A stretch of DNA of 64,000 nucleotides from Deltaproteobacteria bacterium (GTDB lineage: Bacteria; Myxococcota_A; UBA796; UBA2385): assembly GCA_016792625.1 (NCBI GenBank), contig JAEUKK010000001.1, positions 34,252-98,251 on the forward strand. The letters run 5' to 3'. The notes below the pieces were generated by a model, which did not search any database, was not told the origin of the DNA, and saw nothing but the letters and a program-made list of their open reading frames with translations. This document shows positions 35,557 through 44,784 of this stretch, piece after piece. Within the stretch, counting starts at the first letter, position 1; each line of letters opens with the position of its first letter. The position numbers and the translations under genes were made by a program.

Positions 35557-35662
35557 AGGGCGGTCCATCCTGTCGCCGGTCAGATATTGTCCTCTCGTCC
35601 GCCCGGCGGTCGACGGGCACTGCCGCGCTTGATAGGCTGCGGCGCCCTGGAGGCGCCCCCCT

Positions 35663-37186
35663 TTGCCCACCCGCCTGCGCACGGTCGTGTTCACCGACCT
35701 CGCCAACTACACCGCGTCGGTGGGTCGATCCGACCGCTCCATGCTGCGCCAGCTGCTGAGCGACCACGAGCAGCAGGTCCTCCCCCCGCTCGCGCGCAAC
35801 GGCGGTCAGGTCGTCAAGAACCTCGGCGACTCCTTTATGGTGATGTTCGAGTCCGCCACCGACGCGGTCCGGGCTGCGCTTGAGCTCATCAGCCTGCGGG
35901 CCGCGGGCGGGCTGAACCTGCGCGTGGCCATGGCCACCGGCGACGTCGAGGTCATCGACGGCGACGCCTTTGGCGAGAACGTCAACCTCGCGAGCCGCAT
36001 CCTCAGCCGCACGCCCGAAGGTGAGGTCTGGTTCTCGCACTCGACGCTCTTGTGCATGAACCAAGCCGAGATCCCGTGGGAGCCCGTGGGCCGCCTCGGC
36101 GGGTTGAAAGGCATCACTGGCGAGGTCGAGGTTTTCCGGGCGGTTCCGCCTGACCGCGTCTTCCTGCCCGAGCTGGTGCGCGAGGCCGCCATGGGCCAGC
36201 GCCTTGTCCGGCTGGGCCGCGGGGCGCCCATCCCTGCGCTGCCCGACGGGGCGGTGGTCCTGCTTGAGGGCTTCCGCGCTGGCAGCGAAGAGCTCGACGG
36301 CGTCGTTGATCGCATGCCGGCCATCCCCCCGAGCCACATCTGGGCGCTCTGGTACAACGTCGCCCCGAGCGACCGCCACCAGTGGCTGGGCCAAGGGCAC
36401 GGCGTGATCGTCGGCCAGCCGGCGGCCCTCTCGCGGGCGCTCTCCGGCGCGGTGCCGGCCCGCCAGTCGACCTCCGACACCATGATCATCGACCTCAACG
36501 GCGTCTCGGTCATGGATCTGGTGGTGGGCGGCCTCGCGCTGCCCCTGGTCCCGATGAGCGAGGTCGTCAGCTCCTACACCTACGACCTGCTGTCCGACGG
36601 GCGCTGGGTGAACCGCAGCGAGCAAGCCGTGGCCCGCGTCGAGGTCACCAGCGGGGCGGTGCGCCTCGAGGCCCTCAAGCCGGGCTTGCTGTACCGGGGC
36701 CGGCAGCTCCCCACCGGCGAGGTGGTCGAGCTGGCCACCGCTGACACGGTCATCGGGCCCTCGGGCCCGGTGCAGTTCATCGCCTTGCAGAACGAGTCCT
36801 ATCAGGGGCTGCTGCTCGCCGACTCGACCATCCGGGTCGGGGTCGCGCCGGGCCAGCGCACCGAGCTGGGGCGAGAGCCGGGCCTCCCGGGCCTCGCCTT
36901 GCTCGACCGCCGCGGCCAAGAGAACATCCGCTGGTGCCCAGGCCCGCGGGCTGCCCGGGCCCGCGCCGGCGGCTTTACGCTCGACCGCGCGCTCGCCGGC
37001 CGTCGCCAATGCGCCGTGGAGCACAGTGATCTGGGCTTGATGCTCGTGTCCATTCACGACCGCTGCAAGACCTGGGTGCTCGAGGCGGGCCAGCTGGTGA
37101 ACGTGGCCGACCGGCACCCGGTCGACGAAGGCGCGCTGATCGTCGCGGGCACCACCGTGGTGGCCCTGCGCGCGCCCGAGGGGTGA
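35663..37186 (+). CDS. Class III nucleotide cyclase with unknown C-terminal region
   Basis: 507 aa, TTG start preceded by GGAGG (35649-35653). The N-terminal 150 residues form a class III adenylate/guanylate cyclase domain: metal-binding Asp12 (FTDLANYT) and Asp56 (NLGDSFMV), substrate-specifying Lys52, and the transition-state Asn108/Arg112 pair (GENVNLASR). So it should be catalytically competent. Residues 170-507 match no family I recognise: they are beta-rich (LPDGAVVLLEGFRAG, TMIIDLNGVSVMDLVVGG, LLADSTIRVGVAPGQ) and lack membrane segments. It lies 4 bases before a cNMP-binding protein gene. Whether the product is cAMP or cGMP cannot be told with confidence. Confidence 0.85.
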   Translation: MPTRLRTVVFTDLANYTASVGRSDRSMLRQLLSDHEQQVLPPLARNGGQVVKNLGDSFMVMFESATDAVRAALELISLRAAGGLNLRVAMATGDVEVIDGDAFGENVNLASRILSRTPEGEVWFSHSTLLCMNQAEIPWEPVGRLGGLKGITGEVEVFRAVPPDRVFLPELVREAAMGQRLVRLGRGAPIPALPDGAVVLLEGFRAGSEELDGVVDRMPAIPPSHIWALWYNVAPSDRHQWLGQGHGVIVGQPAALSRALSGAVPARQSTSDTMIIDLNGVSVMDLVVGGLALPLVPMSEVVSSYTYDLLSDGRWVNRSEQAVARVEVTSGAVRLEALKPGLLYRGRQLPTGEVVELATADTVIGPSGPVQFIALQNESYQGLLLADSTIRVGVAPGQRTELGREPGLPGLALLDRRGQENIRWCPGPRAARARAGGFTLDRALAGRRQCAVEHSDLGLMLVSIHDRCKTWVLEAGQLVNVADRHPVDEGALIVAGTTVVALRAPEG

Positions 37187-37190
37187 GCTG

Positions 37191-37742
37191 ATGGATCTCG
37201 TGCAGGTGGTTCGCCGCACGGCGATGTTCTCGGGCCTGAGCGTGGACGAGGCGACCGAGTTCGCCCGCCACTGCACGCCGGCCGTCTTCTCCACCGGCGA
37301 AGACCTGTTCCACGAGGGTGAGCCCGCGACCTGGCTGTTCATCGTCGTGGTCGGTGAGATCGCCATCTCCTGCCAGGCGCCCACGGGTGACGCGGTGGTG
37401 GTTGGTCGGGCAGGCCCGGGCTCCGTCCTGGGTGAGATGGCCGTGTTGGAGGGCTCTTTGCGCTCGGCCACCGCGACGGCGACGGTGCCGGTCACCGCGC
37501 TGCGCCTCGACAGCGCGACCTTCGCCCAGCTCATCGACGATGGGCACCCCGCCGCGGGGCGCATCCTCGCCGAGCTCCGGCGCACCTTGGTCAGCCGCCT
37601 GCGCGCGGTCAACGCTCGACTGGACGCCCTTTTCGAAGCTGAGGTCGATCTGGGCGCCGCGCCGGCCGCGCCGGAACCTGAGCCGGGCTTCCGCTCGCCG
37701 CTCCGCGCCCTTTGGCACGCGCTCGTCGGAGGTGACCGGTGA
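37191..37742 (+). CDS. Cyclic-nucleotide-binding domain protein
   Basis: 183 aa: a single CRP-type cNMP-binding domain (FSTGEDLFHEGEPATWLFIV) with a complete phosphate-binding cassette GEMAVLEGSLRSATATA (Gly81, Glu82, Arg91), followed by a helix and a short Ala/Pro/Glu tail. There is no DNA-binding helix-turn-helix, so it is not a transcription factor by itself. It probably senses the product of the cyclase encoded 4 bases upstream. GTGA overlap with the next cNMP-binding gene. Confidence 0.88.
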   Translation: MDLVQVVRRTAMFSGLSVDEATEFARHCTPAVFSTGEDLFHEGEPATWLFIVVVGEIAISCQAPTGDAVVVGRAGPGSVLGEMAVLEGSLRSATATATVPVTALRLDSATFAQLIDDGHPAAGRILAELRRTLVSRLRAVNARLDALFEAEVDLGAAPAAPEPEPGFRSPLRALWHALVGGDR

Positions 37743-38245
37743 TCGACCCCGCGCGGCTCTCCGCGATCCCGCTCTTTCGAGGCTTCGATGAGCGCGCGCT
37801 CGCCGGGATCGCCAGCTTCATCCAGGTGCTCCGCTTCGATGACGGCGACCTCGTGGTCGAGCAAGGCTCCCGCGAGGGCGGCTGCTACATCGTGCTGCGC
37901 GGCCAAGTGCGCCTCTTCCGCACCACGCCCGACGGCAGCGCGGTCGATCTGGTGACCCTCGGGCCGGGCGCGCTGTTCGGCCTGCTCACCGTTCTCGACG
38001 GTCTGCCCCGCGCGGCCAGCGGCGCGGCCCGCGGTGAGGTCGAGGTCGCAGAGCTCAGCTTCGCGGCCTTCTCTGAGCTGATGGACGGCCGCGGCGCCAC
38101 CGCGCTCCGCTTCCAGGTCGCGGTCTGCCAAGAGCTTGTGAAGGACATCCGCGCCGCCAACCTGCGGCTCGCCGAGCTGGCCTCGTTGCCGAGCCAAGAG
38201 GTGTCGATGGTCTCGATCGGCGGCGCCCTCGCGCCCCTGAAGTAG
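37739..38245 (+). CDS. Cyclic-nucleotide-binding-like protein, degenerate pocket
   Basis: 168 aa, GTG start overlapping the previous stop, preceded by GGAGG. cNMP-binding fold (FDDGDLVVEQGSREGGCYIV, LRGQVRLFRTTPDGSAVDLV), but the phosphate-binding cassette reads GLLTVLDGLPRAAS. Leu82 replaces the ribose-binding Glu, while Arg91 is kept. It may not bind cNMP, or may bind another ligand. No HTH. Together with the upstream two genes it forms a cyclase-receptor-receptor module. Confidence 0.85.
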   Translation: MIDPARLSAIPLFRGFDERALAGIASFIQVLRFDDGDLVVEQGSREGGCYIVLRGQVRLFRTTPDGSAVDLVTLGPGALFGLLTVLDGLPRAASGAARGEVEVAELSFAAFSELMDGRGATALRFQVAVCQELVKDIRAANLRLAELASLPSQEVSMVSIGGALAPLK

Positions 38246-38302
38246 GGGCCTTCGGCGGGCGTGGCGGTGCGCGGTGGTCGCTCGGCCAGGGCGACGTCCA
38301 GC

Positions 38303-39631
38303 TCAGCGCTCTGCGCTGCTCCGGCTGGCCAGGGCCTCGAGGGCCGGCGAGACCCGCACCGGCCACGGCGCCGACCGCAGCAGGCGCTCCGCACCGGCGC
38401 GCGCGCGCTCCGCGCTGACGTCGACCGCCTCGGCCGACCGCACGCGCTCGCCGCGACGGACGAAGCACTCGAGCAGGGGCAGGCCCTCGGCGCGCCCGCC
38501 GAGCGTCTCGACCTCAAGGCAGAGCAGGTCGTGGTCGCGGCGGCGCAGGAGCTGCTTGCGCCCCGGCCAAGCGCCGGGGCCGGTGGGCGCGGGCGTCGGC
38601 TCGGTGCCGCGCACCAGCTCGACCACCTTGTAGGCGAGGCGCGGCGGGCTGCCATCGAACAAGGCGCCACCGACCGCGAAGACATCGACAGGCGCGTTGC
38701 TCTCGCGTAGCACCCCCACCTCGTCGGCGCCCAAGCCCCCGCTCGCCATCACGCGCACGAAGGGGAGGCCGTGGCGGTCGAGGGCGCGACGAAGCCCCGG
38801 GAGGATCGCCGCGAGCTGGGGGCGGTCCACGCGCACGCAGGTGAGCGCGCGGCCGAGCGGGGCGAGGCGGGCGACCGCCTCGTCGACCGGGCCCGCCGGC
38901 AGGTCGAGCAGGAGCCGGTCGCCAAAGACCTGCTTGCAGGCCATGCTCGCCGCCTCGGCGTCGCCCCAGACCGCCAGCATGGCCTCAGAGCCGACCGCCC
39001 AGGGCGGGATGCCCAGGCGCTGGGCGGCGAGGGCGTTGGTGGTGCCCGCGAAGCCGGCCACCCGCGCGGCCCGGCTCGCCGCCACCGAGCTCTCGGCGTC
39101 GGGGCAGCGGCGCGCGCCGAAGTCGACCACCGGCCGGCCCGCCGCCGCCTGCACGATCGCCGCGGCCCGCGTGGCCACCGCGCTGCTCAGCGCGACCGCT
39201 GCGTGCACGCGGGTCTCGAGCAGGCCCGCCTGGCTGAGCGGGGCGGTGACCCGCAGGATCGGCGCGCCGGCGCTGATCACGGTGCCGTCGGGGACCGCGA
39301 GCACCTCGCCGGTGAACCGCAGCTTGCGCAGCAGCTGGAAAAAGGCGCCGGGGAGCTGCTGCAGCGCGGCGTGGCCCTCGAGCCAGCGCACCTCTTCTTC
39401 GGAGAAGCCGAGATCGAGGATGGCGCGGACCGCCTCTTCGATCCCGACGATGAGGGCGCGATCTTGGCCGTCTGGCCCGCCGCGGAGCACCAGATCGAAG
39501 GTCGCCTCGCCCCAGAGGCCGTCCGCGTGGTAGGCCGCCACCTGCATGATCTGGTAAAGCTCAGTGTGGAGGCCCGGGGTGCGGGGCCCCGCGGTCAGCC
39601 CGCGGAGGGGGGCGGCGGAGGTCGTGGGCAT
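38303..39631 (-). CDS. pncB: Nicotinate phosphoribosyltransferase
   Basis: Converts nicotinate plus PRPP to nicotinate mononucleotide in NAD salvage. 442 aa from ATG 39631. Family features: TELYQIMQVAAYH near the N-terminus, the GARRCPDAESSVAASRAARV segment (usual form includes RR.. and the ring-binding Asp), GTTNALAAQRLGIP, and the phosphoribosyl-binding FVRVMASGGLGADEV and FAVGGALFDGS. Convergent with the cNMP-binding gene, 57 bases apart. It is the only gene of its pathway in the window. Confidence 0.9.
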   Translation of the reverse strand: MPTTSAAPLRGLTAGPRTPGLHTELYQIMQVAAYHADGLWGEATFDLVLRGGPDGQDRALIVGIEEAVRAILDLGFSEEEVRWLEGHAALQQLPGAFFQLLRKLRFTGEVLAVPDGTVISAGAPILRVTAPLSQAGLLETRVHAAVALSSAVATRAAAIVQAAAGRPVVDFGARRCPDAESSVAASRAARVAGFAGTTNALAAQRLGIPPWAVGSEAMLAVWGDAEAASMACKQVFGDRLLLDLPAGPVDEAVARLAPLGRALTCVRVDRPQLAAILPGLRRALDRHGLPFVRVMASGGLGADEVGVLRESNAPVDVFAVGGALFDGSPPRLAYKVVELVRGTEPTPAPTGPGAWPGRKQLLRRRDHDLLCLEVETLGGRAEGLPLLECFVRRGERVRSAEAVDVSAERARAGAERLLRSAPWPVRVSPALEALASRSSAER

Positions 39632-39854
39632 GGCGTGCCTTGCGTGGTGCGCGGGGCGGGTCAATCGGGTGCGGCGCGATAGACGCGGCGCCCGTCGGGG
39701 CTGCGGTCAGCGCCGCGCGGCGGGGCGGCCGGCGTGCGACGCGCAGCAGGTCGGCGGTGGGCGGGGCGTCCGGCATCGGCGCGGCCTCGCCGAGGGGTCA
39801 GCTTAAGGGTGCGAGGCCCGCGCGGCGCGGTCTCGAGGGTCCCAAGGGGTGCGG

Positions 39855-41129
39855 ATGAGCAGCGGAAGAGATCGGTCAGAGACCCCCCGGGGGGAGCGGC
39901 AGGCGCCGCGGCCGCGTGGGCGGCTCCCCGAGGCCACCCGCGCGGTGGACGGCGTGGTGGTCAACGCCTACAGCGAGGGGTGGCTGAAGCGGGGCTTCCC
40001 TTGGGTCTACCACGAGGAGGTGGTCGCCCGCACCGCGTCGATCGTGCCCGGCCAGGTCGTGAGCATCCGCTCGCGCAGCGGCGAGCACCTCGGCGTCGGC
40101 GTTTGGGATGAGGGGAAGGTCGAGGTGCGGCGCTTTCGGCTCGACGATGGCCCGATTGACGTCGATCTGCTCCGAGAGCGGGTGCGGGCGGCGCGGGTTC
40201 GGCGGTCGATGGCCCCAGATACGACCGCGTGGCGCTGGGTGCACGGCGAGAACGACGATCTGCCGGGCGTTCGCGTCGACGTGTGGGGCGACCACCTCAG
40301 CGTGGTGCTCGACAGCCCCGCCCTCCGCGGCTTGCTCAAGCCCCTGATCTCGGTGCTCACCGACGAGATGGAGCTGCGCTCGATCTGGCTGAACTGGCGC
40401 CAGCGCGACGAAGACGACGATGAGCCGGCGGCGGTCGGCTCGAACCTGCCCCAGGGGCTGGTTTGGGGCGAAAATCGCCGTGACGACGTCATTGTCACCG
40501 AGGCGGGGGTCAAGGTGGCCGTGCGCCCCTGGGAGGGCCACGACGCCGGCCTCTACTGCGACATGCGCGACGTGCGGGCCTGGCTGGCGCCCCATTGGCG
40601 CGGGCGGACGGTGCTCAACACCTTCGCGTACACGGGCATGTTCTCGCTCGCCGCGGCCCGCGGCGGCGCGTCTTCGGTGACCAGCGTCGACCTCTCCGAC
40701 AAGTACCTCGACCGGGCGAAGCAAAACTTCCGCCTCAACGGCCTGGATCCTGACGCCCACAACTTCGAGGCCCGCGACACCTTTAAGGCCCTCGACCTCT
40801 TCCGCCGGCGCGGAGACCGCTTTGACTTCATCATCGCGGATCCTCCCAGCTTTTCGCACGGCCCTGAGGGGATGTGGTCGAGCAAGAAGGATCTCCCCCG
40901 CCTCGTCGCCGCCTGCGTTCGTGTGCTGGAGCCGGGCGGGTGGATGTTGATCGCGAGCAACCAAGGTAAGGTCTCGCCCAAGGACTTTCAGAAGCAAGTC
41001 CAGGCAGGTGCCCAAAAGCTCGGGCGGCCCTTGCGTCTCATCCACCAGGGCAGCCAGCCGATGGATTTTTTGGCCTCGCTGGACTTCCCCGAGTCCCGCT
41101 ACCTCAAGTGCTGGATCTTGCAGGCGTGA
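39855..41129 (+). CDS. RlmI-like SAM-dependent rRNA methyltransferase
   Basis: 424 aa from ATG 39855, with AAGGGG just upstream (a GTG at 39849 is less likely). N-terminal PUA domain (GWLKRGFPWVYHEEVV), an EEHD-like middle domain, and a Rossmann methyltransferase: VLNTFAYTGMFSLAAARGG (SAM loop), SVDLSDKYLDRAKQNFRLNG (acidic ribose contact), FDFIIADPPSFS (catalytic DPPS). This is the COG1092 type; E. coli RlmI makes m5C1962 in 23S rRNA. The exact target here is unknown. Confidence 0.88.
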   Translation: MSSGRDRSETPRGERQAPRPRGRLPEATRAVDGVVVNAYSEGWLKRGFPWVYHEEVVARTASIVPGQVVSIRSRSGEHLGVGVWDEGKVEVRRFRLDDGPIDVDLLRERVRAARVRRSMAPDTTAWRWVHGENDDLPGVRVDVWGDHLSVVLDSPALRGLLKPLISVLTDEMELRSIWLNWRQRDEDDDEPAAVGSNLPQGLVWGENRRDDVIVTEAGVKVAVRPWEGHDAGLYCDMRDVRAWLAPHWRGRTVLNTFAYTGMFSLAAARGGASSVTSVDLSDKYLDRAKQNFRLNGLDPDAHNFEARDTFKALDLFRRRGDRFDFIIADPPSFSHGPEGMWSSKKDLPRLVAACVRVLEPGGWMLIASNQGKVSPKDFQKQVQAGAQKLGRPLRLIHQGSQPMDFLASLDFPESRYLKCWILQA

Positions 41130-41160
41130 GGGCCGGGGCCGCGCCGCTGGGCGGTCCGCC

Positions 41161-42192
41161 GTGAGCGGCGGCGTCGGCGCGTCTGCGATCATCGTCCAGC
41201 AGGGCATGGTCGCGGGCCCGGGCGTCGCTGTGCCGGTGCTGAGCCTGACCGCCCGCGAGCCCGGCCCGACGGTGGCCTTCGGCGCCAACCTTCACGGGGA
41301 CGAGTGCACCGGGATTGGCGTGGTGCACGCGCTGATCGCCGAGCTCCCGCAGCGGTTGCGGCGCGGCGCGGTGGTGCTGTACCCGAGCCTGAACCCCAAG
41401 GGGCTGGAGGAGGGGACGCGGCGCCTGCCCGGCGACCCCCTCGACCCCAACCGGGCCTTTCCCGGTACGCTGCGGGGGACGGGCGCCGAGCGGCACGCGG
41501 CGCGAATCTGGCAGGACTTGGTGGGGCGTCGTCTCGATCTCTACGTCGACCTGCACACGGACGCAGGGGGTGCCGTACCCTACGCCATCGTGGATCGGGT
41601 GATCGCTGAGGCTGACCGCGGCCCCTCCCTGGCCGAGATGCTGCGCATCGGGCGGCGAAGCGGCCCGCTCCCCCTCGGGTCGCGTGTGGTCCAGATCGCC
41701 GAGGCCACGGGCTTCACCGTGCTTCGGGAGTACCCGCTGTCGCGCTACCAGCGCTTCGAGCTCGACCGCAGCCTCACCGGTGCGCTCGTGAACACCGCCG
41801 GGATCGCCGCTTTCACGTTGGAGGTGGGCCCCCGGCGCTGGTTAGACCCCGACGCCGTCGAGCTCGCGCTGGGCGCGGTCCGCGGGGTCTTGGGCGCGCT
41901 CGGGCTCATCGACGCGCCCCCGATCGTGCACCGCAGCCGGCGCACCGACCGGCTCTGGCGGAGGGAGACCGGGCCCCGGAGCACCCGGGCGGGCGTGCTC
42001 GTCCCCCTGCTGCGCCCGGGAGAGGCGTTTGGCCGCGGCCAGGCGATCAGCGAGGTGCGCGGCCTGCTCGGCGAGCGGCGGGAGCTGCTGCGCGCACCTT
42101 CGGAGGGCTGGGTGGTCGCCCTGCCCGAGGTCGGCCACTGCACGGTGGGCGTGGCCTGCGCGACCCTGGCGGTGCCCGAAGAGGAGCCCTGA
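41161..42192 (+). CDS. Succinylglutamate desuccinylase/aspartoacylase-family zinc deacylase
   Basis: 343 aa, GTG start. M14-like zinc site: ANLHGDECTG gives His and Glu ligands and YVDLHTDAGG the second His. DPNRAFPG is the substrate-binding segment of the AstE/AspA family, and FTLEVGPRRW carries the general-base Glu. A C-terminal beta barrel closes the protein (LLRPGEAFGRGQAISEV). Such enzymes remove acyl groups from amino acids or related small molecules; the substrate is not predictable. 31 bases after the methyltransferase gene. Confidence 0.82.
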   Translation: MSGGVGASAIIVQQGMVAGPGVAVPVLSLTAREPGPTVAFGANLHGDECTGIGVVHALIAELPQRLRRGAVVLYPSLNPKGLEEGTRRLPGDPLDPNRAFPGTLRGTGAERHAARIWQDLVGRRLDLYVDLHTDAGGAVPYAIVDRVIAEADRGPSLAEMLRIGRRSGPLPLGSRVVQIAEATGFTVLREYPLSRYQRFELDRSLTGALVNTAGIAAFTLEVGPRRWLDPDAVELALGAVRGVLGALGLIDAPPIVHRSRRTDRLWRRETGPRSTRAGVLVPLLRPGEAFGRGQAISEVRGLLGERRELLRAPSEGWVVALPEVGHCTVGVACATLAVPEEEP

Positions 42193-42204
42193 GCCGTGCG
42201 CCGC

Positions 42205-44784
42205 TCAGAGCAGGTTGCGCGGGTCGACGTCGACGATGAGCCGCACGCCGCCCTTGCTGCCCTCGATCAGGCTCGACCGGTGGGCGCGCAGCAGGCGCCG
42301 GAGGGCCGCCGGATCGCGGCGGGCGCGCAAGATCAGCTGGAAACGCCAACGACCGACGAGCTTGCTCATCGGCGCGGGCACCGGGCCGAGCACTTGGGGC
42401 TCGCCGCCAGGGCTGCGGAGCGCGGCCGCGAGGGCCTGCGCGCGGTTGAAGGTCAGCTCCCGGTCGGCGCCTTCGACCCGGAGCATCACCAGCCGGGCGA
42501 CCGGCGGGTAGGCCAGGGCGCGGCGGTGGTGGAGCTCTTTGAGGTAGAACGCGTCGAGATCGTCGTCTGTGACGCCACCTTCGTCGCCTTGCCCGAGCTG
42601 GCGGAACACGAAGTGCTCGGGGTGCCGGGTCTGGACCAGCACCGTGCCGGGCACCTCGCCGCGGCCCGCGCGCCCGGCGAGCTGGGTGACCAGGGCCCAG
42701 GTGCGCTCGGCGCTGCGCAGGTCGGGCAGGCTGAGCAGGCTGTCGACCCCCACCACGGCGGCGAGGTGCACGTCGGGGAAGTCGTGGCCCTTGGCGACGA
42801 GCTGGGTACCGACGAGCAGGTCGGCGTCGCCGCGGCGAAAACCCTCGAGGATGCGGCCGTGTGCGCCGCGGGCCCGCGTGGTGTCGGCGTCCATGCGGCT
42901 CAGGCGCAGGTCGGGGAAGCGCTCGGCCAGCACCTCTTCAACGCGCTCGGTGCCGTGCCCGACCTCGCTGAGCGCGGTGCCGCAGATCCCGCAATCGGGC
43001 TGGTAGGGGACGAAAAAGCCGCAGTGGTGGCAGCTCAGGCGCTGCTGCCGGCGGTGGAGCACCAGCGAGATGCAGCAGGAGGGGCAGGCGAATTCAGCGC
43101 CGCAGCCGCTGCACTCGACGACCGGCGCGAAGCCCCGCCGGTTGAACAGCACGATGGCCTTGCCGCCGTTGGCAGCGGTCGTGCGCAGGGCGTCTTCTAG
43201 GGCCGGGCTGATCAGCGCGTCGCCGGGGAGGCCGCGCATGTCGACGATCTCGATGCGGGGCACCGCCCGAGGCGTCGCGCGGCGGGGCATCTTGACCAGG
43301 GCGTAGCGGCCCTCGTGGGCGTTGAACCAGGTCTCGAGGCTGGGGGTCGCCGAGCCGAGCACCACTGGGCAGCCGGCCATCCGGGCCCGGACCACCGCGA
43401 GGTCGCGGGCGTGGTAGCGCACGCCGTCGTCTTGTTTGTAGGAGTCGTCGTGCTCTTCATCGACGAGGATCAGCCCCAGATCGGTAAAAGGAGCAAAGAG
43501 GGCGGAGCGCGCGCCGACCGCGACCTGGGCCTCGCCGGCGCGGATCCGGCGCCATTCACGCAGCCGGTCGCCCGCGCTCAGCCCGCTGTGCAGCACGGCG
43601 ACCGCCCCGCCGAAGCGGCCCCGAAAACGGGCCAAGAGCTGCGGGGTGAGCGAGATCTCGGGCACCAGCACGAGGACCTGCTTGCCTTCGCCCAGGACAC
43701 GGGCCGCCGCTTGGAGGTAGACCTCGGTTTTGCCCGAGCCGGTCACGCCGTGCAGCAGGAGCGGGCGGCTGCCCGCAGCGGCGATCGCGTCCAGCGCGGT
43801 CTGCTGGGCGGCGTTCGGTGGCGGGGCCGCGCCGCCCTGGCCGCCGAGCTCTTCGGTGAGGGCGCTCGCCGCCCGGTCCTCTCGCTCGATCTTCTCGACC
43901 AAGCCCTTCTCGACGAGCCGGTCGACGCTGGCCGCGGCGGACTGGCCCTCAAGCTCCAGCAGCGCGCGGAGCGGCAGCTCTCCCCCCGCGTCTTGGAGGG
44001 CCGCGACGATGCTCCGCATGCGGCTGCCCAGGGTCACCAGCGCGGTCTCGGGGTCGACCCGCAAGCGGACGACCTTGATCTGGTGGCCGGGGGCCTGGGG
44101 CTCAACCTGCTCGTCTTCGACGTGCCCCACGCGCACCAGCGCGTCGAGCGCCCGGCCGATCAGCTCGGGGTCGAGCTCGCCATGGAGCGCGCGGTCGAGG
44201 CCGCCACGGCTGCGGCCAGGGTGGGCCACCACCTCGCGCAGCACCGCGAGCCGGTCGGGCTCGGGCACCAGATCGCGGCCAAGCGCGTCGATGCCCTGGG
44301 CCGTGGCCCGAAAAACCCGCTTGCTCGTGCCTTTGTAGGAGCCGGGCAGCGCGGTGGCCAGCGCCTCGCCGAGGCTGGACAGGTAATAGTCGGCCGCCCA
44401 GCGGCACAGCTCAAGCTGGCGGGCGTCGAAGACCGGCTCTGGGTCGAGCAGGCGCTCGACGCGGCGCACCTTGTGGCGCGCCCCCGGCGGGAGGGTGCCC
44501 GGACCGACCACATAGGCGCTGACCTTGCGCGCGCCGAAGGGCACCAAAACAGCGTGCCCCACGTTCAGCCCGAGCGTCTGAGCTGCGGCGTAGGTGAAGG
44601 TGCCGTCGACCGGCAGGGGCACAGCCACCTCGACCAGCACCTCGCCCGGCGCGAGGCCCTCGGGCCGGTCTGGAGCGGAGGGGCTCGGGGCACCGGTGGG
44701 CGGCGCGGCGGCGCGCTCCCCGCTGAGCGGCAGCAGCGCCTGAACCGCAGGCGGCTGCCCGCGGACCGGGCGCGGCGCGCTCAT
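42205..44784 (-). CDS. priA: Primosomal protein N' (replication restart helicase PriA)
   Basis: 859 aa. N-terminal DNA-binding domain (VAVPLPVDGTFTYAA), winged-helix region, then a superfamily 2 helicase: Walker A GVTGSGKTEVYL, VLVPEISLTPQLL, DEEH box (LILVDEEHDDSYKQ) and VGARSALFAPF. The zinc-binding insert has the Cys pattern CSGCGAEFACPSC, then CHHCG and CGICG. C-terminal motifs VVGVDSLLSLPDLR and GRAGRG are in place. Restarts stalled forks. An N-terminal Ala/Pro-rich extension of about 45 residues is longer than usual. Overlaps galU by ATGA. Confidence 0.96.
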   Translation of the reverse strand: MSAPRPVRGQPPAVQALLPLSGERAAAPPTGAPSPSAPDRPEGLAPGEVLVEVAVPLPVDGTFTYAAAQTLGLNVGHAVLVPFGARKVSAYVVGPGTLPPGARHKVRRVERLLDPEPVFDARQLELCRWAADYYLSSLGEALATALPGSYKGTSKRVFRATAQGIDALGRDLVPEPDRLAVLREVVAHPGRSRGGLDRALHGELDPELIGRALDALVRVGHVEDEQVEPQAPGHQIKVVRLRVDPETALVTLGSRMRSIVAALQDAGGELPLRALLELEGQSAAASVDRLVEKGLVEKIEREDRAASALTEELGGQGGAAPPPNAAQQTALDAIAAAGSRPLLLHGVTGSGKTEVYLQAAARVLGEGKQVLVLVPEISLTPQLLARFRGRFGGAVAVLHSGLSAGDRLREWRRIRAGEAQVAVGARSALFAPFTDLGLILVDEEHDDSYKQDDGVRYHARDLAVVRARMAGCPVVLGSATPSLETWFNAHEGRYALVKMPRRATPRAVPRIEIVDMRGLPGDALISPALEDALRTTAANGGKAIVLFNRRGFAPVVECSGCGAEFACPSCCISLVLHRRQQRLSCHHCGFFVPYQPDCGICGTALSEVGHGTERVEEVLAERFPDLRLSRMDADTTRARGAHGRILEGFRRGDADLLVGTQLVAKGHDFPDVHLAAVVGVDSLLSLPDLRSAERTWALVTQLAGRAGRGEVPGTVLVQTRHPEHFVFRQLGQGDEGGVTDDDLDAFYLKELHHRRALAYPPVARLVMLRVEGADRELTFNRAQALAAALRSPGGEPQVLGPVPAPMSKLVGRWRFQLILRARRDPAALRRLLRAHRSSLIEGSKGGVRLIVDVDPRNLL

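Larger units (their letters stand above)
35307..35662. other. Divergent control region between gspC and the cyclase gene
   Basis: 356 bases without a credible gene. Contains a sigma-54-type promoter reading toward gspC (35426-35441), two GACA-N3-TGTC palindromes (35505-35515 and 35546-35556) and, just before the cyclase, a TTGATAGGCT element (about 35629-35638) that might be part of a promoter for the plus-strand genes. The gspC leader would be about 109 bases. Open frames crossing it lack ribosome-binding sites and family resemblance. Confidence 0.7.
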
